Source of the DNA: a virus
Reading direction: 5' to 3' (one strand)
IMG/VR virus record: IMGVR_UViG_3300021375_000007
Location: 1 to 64,000 of that record
Length of the DNA: 64,000 nt
In this document: piece after piece, positions 61,390-64,000 of the stretch
How the letters are laid out: every line of letters begins with the position of its first letter
Position numbering within the stretch: the first letter of the stretch is position 1
Notes under the pieces: generated by a model
The model's input: only the letters and a program-made list of their open reading frames with translations
The model's database searches: none
What the model was told of the DNA's origin: nothing
Translations under genes and position numbers: made by a program

Positions 61390-61991
61390 GATAAATCCTC
61401 TAAAAGTTTTTTCTTGAAATCTACAAACTCATTATCCATAAAATCTAAATATGTATCTCTGTCGACTTGATCCCATGTTTCTGTGGTACCATCGCTATTA
61501 ACAAATTCTTTTTTACCTTTCAATGCTTCACGCAATAATTCGAACTCTTTATCAACATCCTTAAGCCACGATTCGGCATTAGCTTTCATGAATTTTTTAG
61601 AATACTCTTCCCAAGCTTCTTTACCTTGTTGTTTAATCTTACGTTCGTTAACTAATACACAGCTAAAGCATGTCCCATGTATGCGATACATTTTTTCATG
61701 TAATTTCTTTTCATGGTCGCGCATATCACCACCACATTCGGGACAAATGGCTGGAATTGTCAATGCTTCACGGACCGTATCTATTATACTATTTCTTGCA
61801 GTTTTAACACGAAATCCGTCTTTCTGTTCCCACCGGTATGTAGTACCTGTTGCATTTGCCTCGTACCATACATCACCTACCTCTCGCTTTTTGCTAGCAG
61901 ATTTAGTATATCCACTAACCGATCGGTTTTGTGATTTATGACTACCGTCGAGTAGTTCCTTGATGTTTTCTAAATTACTTTTTTTTGTCAT
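61386..61991 (-). CDS. Zinc-finger protein upstream of terminase region
   Basis: 201 residues. After KREVGDVWYEANATGTTYRW and EQKDGFRVKTARNSIIDTVR comes a zinc ribbon, CPECGGDM (about residues 83-90) and HGTCFSCVL (about 105-113). The rest is helical (KKFMKANAESWLKDVDKEFE). Proteins with this design sit near terminase genes in T4-like marine phages. The role is unknown; small terminase or packaging helper is possible. It ends in a four-base overlap with the Rz-like gene. Confidence 0.6.
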   Translation of the reverse strand: MTKKSNLENIKELLDGSHKSQNRSVSGYTKSASKKREVGDVWYEANATGTTYRWEQKDGFRVKTARNSIIDTVREALTIPAICPECGGDMRDHEKKLHEKMYRIHGTCFSCVLVNERKIKQQGKEAWEEYSKKFMKANAESWLKDVDKEFELLREALKGKKEFVNSDGTTETWDQVDRDTYLDFMDNEFVDFKKKLLEDLS

Positions 61992-62006
61992 AACTTGTTT
62001 TTTGGT

Positions 62007-62639
62007 TTATTCTTCTGGGAGTTCTTCTTCCTCAGGTTCTTCTATTGGCTCTTCTGGTATATCATCCACTGGTATATCATCAATAGGCTCTTCAATAGGT
62101 TCTTCCATTGGCTCTTCTTCACCTTGCTGAGCAAGCAATCCAGAAACAATATCACTAATCTTACTCGTCGGTACTCCGATCATTTTTGCAAACTTAACAA
62201 TTGCTTCTGCTCTTGCCGCATCAGGCTTAGAACCTAATCTTGCAAATCGTTTACCTAACACAGACTTACCTAGAATGCTAAATAATTGATTAACATCTAC
62301 ACGACCATCTTCTTCCGTTGGTAATGCAGGAATTTCTTCTTTTTCTTCACGTAATTTAGATTTATATCGTTTGGCACTTTCTACTAAATCCGGTAACGCT
62401 CTTTGCAATTTTTGCTTGGTAGAAGAATCTAATCCAACCTTCTTAATCATTGCAACAATAAATTCCACTTTCTGTGGCGGGGTTAGTTTACCAAATTCAG
62501 CATCAGAATCAAATTTCTTTAAAGCTGTTTTTGTAGCACCTTTTGCCTTTTTAATGTAATCAGGCTCATCTGCCTCTTTAAGATATTTACGAATTTGAGC
62601 TCTTATAGCTTCTCGTAATTTTTTTTCTGTACGTGTCAT
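62007..62639 (-). CDS. Head core-like protein with acidic Glu/Pro tail
   Basis: 210 residues. The first residues MTRTEKKLREAIRAQIRKYL are an amphipathic basic helix like that of the gene at 53574-53891. A helical body follows (KLTPPQKVEFIVAMIKKVGL, VNQLFSILGKSVLGKRFARL). The last 40 residues repeat EEPIEEPIDDIP-type units. T4 prohead core proteins share the basic helix and acidic tail design. AAAGGA precedes the start. Confidence 0.55.
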   Translation of the reverse strand: MTRTEKKLREAIRAQIRKYLKEADEPDYIKKAKGATKTALKKFDSDAEFGKLTPPQKVEFIVAMIKKVGLDSSTKQKLQRALPDLVESAKRYKSKLREEKEEIPALPTEEDGRVDVNQLFSILGKSVLGKRFARLGSKPDAARAEAIVKFAKMIGVPTSKISDIVSGLLAQQGEEEPMEEPIEEPIDDIPVDDIPEEPIEEPEEEELPEE

Positions 62640-62651
62640 ATAGTAAGTCCT

Positions 62652-62664
62652 TTGTTATAAATAT
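62652..62664 (-). promoter_or_regulatory. Late-type element before head core-like gene
   Basis: Minus strand ATATTTATAACAA, then AGGACTTACTAT and the start codon. Confidence 0.45.
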
Positions 62665-64000
62665 TACCGAGAATAACGAAATAGGCCTAATAGTTGATTT
62701 ACTGGTGCAAATGCGCCTGTATATTTGTAGGTCTTTCCTTTATATACAAATACTATGCCTTCTGATGGTACTATTTTATCAAAACCACCTAATCGTTCTA
62801 TTCTCTGTAATTGAATTTGTAATTTATTTAATGCTTCAAGATCATTTGAATCTTTAACAGCCTTTATTGCTTGTGCTACATCTTTCCTTAGGCTCTTAAC
62901 AGAATCCGCAGGATTAACTGCTAGATAATTAGTAATGTTACGCATTACATCGGCTCCTAACTCTAAAAAGATTTCTTCAAACTTTTTAATATTCTTTTTA
63001 CCTAAGGCCACTGATTGTGTTTTATCAATTTCTTTAGCCTTAGCTAATACAGCAGCATCAGGTATATTTTTTCCATTTAGCCTAAATGATTTATCACCCA
63101 ATGCCCATCGCCTCGTTAATCCATCTTTTACTTCTGGGGAGGCTTCTGGTATATTCTCATTAATGAATTTGGTCCACCATTCTTCATGATATTCAGATAC
63201 TTCTGCCTTATCCGGCAAACCAAACTCTTTTTGAATCTTATTTATCTTGCTAATATAATAAGGTACCTTTTCATCAAATTCAATATCCTTTTGCATTTGA
63301 ATTACATTTGGTGGTATAATCTTAAAATGCTCCTGTGTATCTGCATTTACTTTAGCAATTATCTTTTGAAGCTTATCACCCTGGTCTGGATATGATTTAA
63401 CTTTTTTACCAGTCTCATCAAATTCATCTAACCCATGGAATTGCAGATATGCAGCAGGTCCATATGATATAACATTTTGAGTGGCCGGATATATAATTTC
63501 CAAATTAACAAATCTACGACCATTCTGAAATAATTTAGTTCGTTGAGCTTCTGGTATTGCTAAAATAGCCTTTTCTAGATCTTCCATGGCATAAACAAAT
63601 GCTTTTTCAATATCTCCCCTGCCTTCAAATTTTTGAGCAATATCATCAATACTCATTGGATTGATAACTGTTGATTTATTTCTAGCAGCACCGACTTGAC
63701 CGTCTTTAAACGTAACTTGCAAATTCTGGCCATCCGTCTTTTCAGATACAGCTGATTCTAAATCTAATTCACCTGCCAATGACCGTCTTACTAATTCTTT
63801 AAGATCTTCAAAAGTTAAATCATTATCATCAAATGGATGTGCCATATGGCCTGCTGCTCCGCCTTCTGTTAATAATTTAGATTCTTTAAGAATTGATTTG
63901 AATTGCATGTTCCACCATTCTTTACTAGTTACAGATTCATCCATTGCTATTGGGTCCTTGCTAATTGTTTTAGGTGTTGCCTTAAGTACACTGGTAGGCT
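62664..64000 (-). CDS. Ligase/nucleotidyltransferase-fold protein (start beyond window)
   Basis: An ATG at 63942-63944 gives 426 residues, but the frame stays open to base 64000 (PTSVLKATPKTISKDPIA before that Met), so the true start may lie outside. Counting from that Met, VSEKTDGQNLQV has the K-x-D-G motif I (K69), followed by ARNKS, VNLEIIYP (E149) and PSEGIVFVYKGKTYKYTG near the end, resembling ligase motifs III to V. It could seal or cap nucleic acid, or be an inactive fold used in the head. Similar proteins lie near head genes of marine T4-like phages. Confidence 0.55.
   Translation of the reverse strand, partial: PTSVLKATPKTISKDPIAMDESVTSKEWWNMQFKSILKESKLLTEGGAAGHMAHPFDDNDLTFEDLKELVRRSLAGELDLESAVSEKTDGQNLQVTFKDGQVGAARNKSTVINPMSIDDIAQKFEGRGDIEKAFVYAMEDLEKAILAIPEAQRTKLFQNGRRFVNLEIIYPATQNVISYGPAAYLQFHGLDEFDETGKKVKSYPDQGDKLQKIIAKVNADTQEHFKIIPPNVIQMQKDIEFDEKVPYYISKINKIQKEFGLPDKAEVSEYHEEWWTKFINENIPEASPEVKDGLTRRWALGDKSFRLNGKNIPDAAVLAKAKEIDKTQSVALGKKNIKKFEEIFLELGADVMRNITNYLAVNPADSVKSLRKDVAQAIKAVKDSNDLEALNKLQIQLQRIERLGGFDKIVPSEGIVFVYKGKTYKYTGAFAPVNQLLGLFRYSR

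Overview
The window reads as about 64 kb of a T4-like contractile-tailed phage (myovirus) genome. It is AT-rich and tightly packed, and every gene I accept lies on the minus strand, so transcription runs from position 64000 towards 1. The host is very likely a member of the Bacteroidota, probably a flavobacterium. Four phage proteins carry signal peptides cleaved just before Gln (the Bacteroidetes Q-rule), one ends in a complete type-B type IX secretion (T9SS/CHU_C) sorting domain, and promoter-like sites resemble the Bacteroidetes TTTG / TAnnTTTG pattern.

Layout. Positions 1-10184 hold a partial glycosyltransferase, a SLOG protein coupled to a small membrane protein, a Cas4/RecB-like nuclease, a DUF1599 protein, clamp loader gp62, GroEL, a zinc ribbon, clamp loader gp44, dUTPase, sliding clamp gp45, the DNA 7-deazaguanine transglycosylase DpdA and a second glycosyltransferase. 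Positions 10230-20194 hold family B DNA polymerase gp43, a phosphoribosyltransferase, FolE, GroES, an HNH homing endonuclease, QueE, QueD, several small unknown genes and a class II ribonucleotide reductase. Positions 20318-24711 hold helicase gp41, an RNase H/flap exonuclease, UvsX/RecA and gp32. Positions 24840-28681 are accessory: two tandem paralogues with a shared N-terminus, two unknowns and a divergent family A polymerase-like protein. Positions 28719-43120 are the tail and neck block: baseplate, tape measure, gp26/gp51-like pair, tube, sheath, gp15, gp14 and gp13-like proteins. Positions 43184-48750 hold three secreted proteins, a leucine-rich-repeat adhesin and a tail fibre. Positions 48781-64000 hold PhoH, major capsid, scaffold, a bS21 ribosomal protein homologue, prohead protease, portal, large terminase, a possible spanin pair and internal head proteins, ending in a ligase-like protein that runs off the window.

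How it fits together. FolE, QueD and QueE make 7-carboxy-7-deazaguanine, the precursor of preQ0, and DpdA would insert the base into phage DNA. A glycosyltransferase overlapping dpdA by ATGA suggests further decoration. No queC is visible, so either the host supplies it, it lies outside the window, or the carboxy base itself is used. The replisome is a nearly complete T4 set.

Two regulatory classes are visible by eye. One is an early-like promoter (TTTGG, 19 nt, TATATTAA) in front of replication, small-unknown, bS21 and terminase genes, whose starts mostly lack a Shine-Dalgarno sequence or sit almost leaderless. The other is an AT-rich element (ATATTTATATAAAAG) just upstream of many structural genes, which usually carry a good Shine-Dalgarno sequence. 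Because Bacteroidota ribosomes normally occlude the anti-Shine-Dalgarno with bS21, a phage-encoded bS21 combined with SD-bearing late genes suggests a possible translational switch. Other notable items are a candidate +1/-2 frameshift joining gp26- and gp51-like products, and the late-expressed T9SS-type secreted proteins. I saw no tRNA gene, CRISPR array, reverse transcriptase or integrase, and no gene-free stretch longer than 300 bases.
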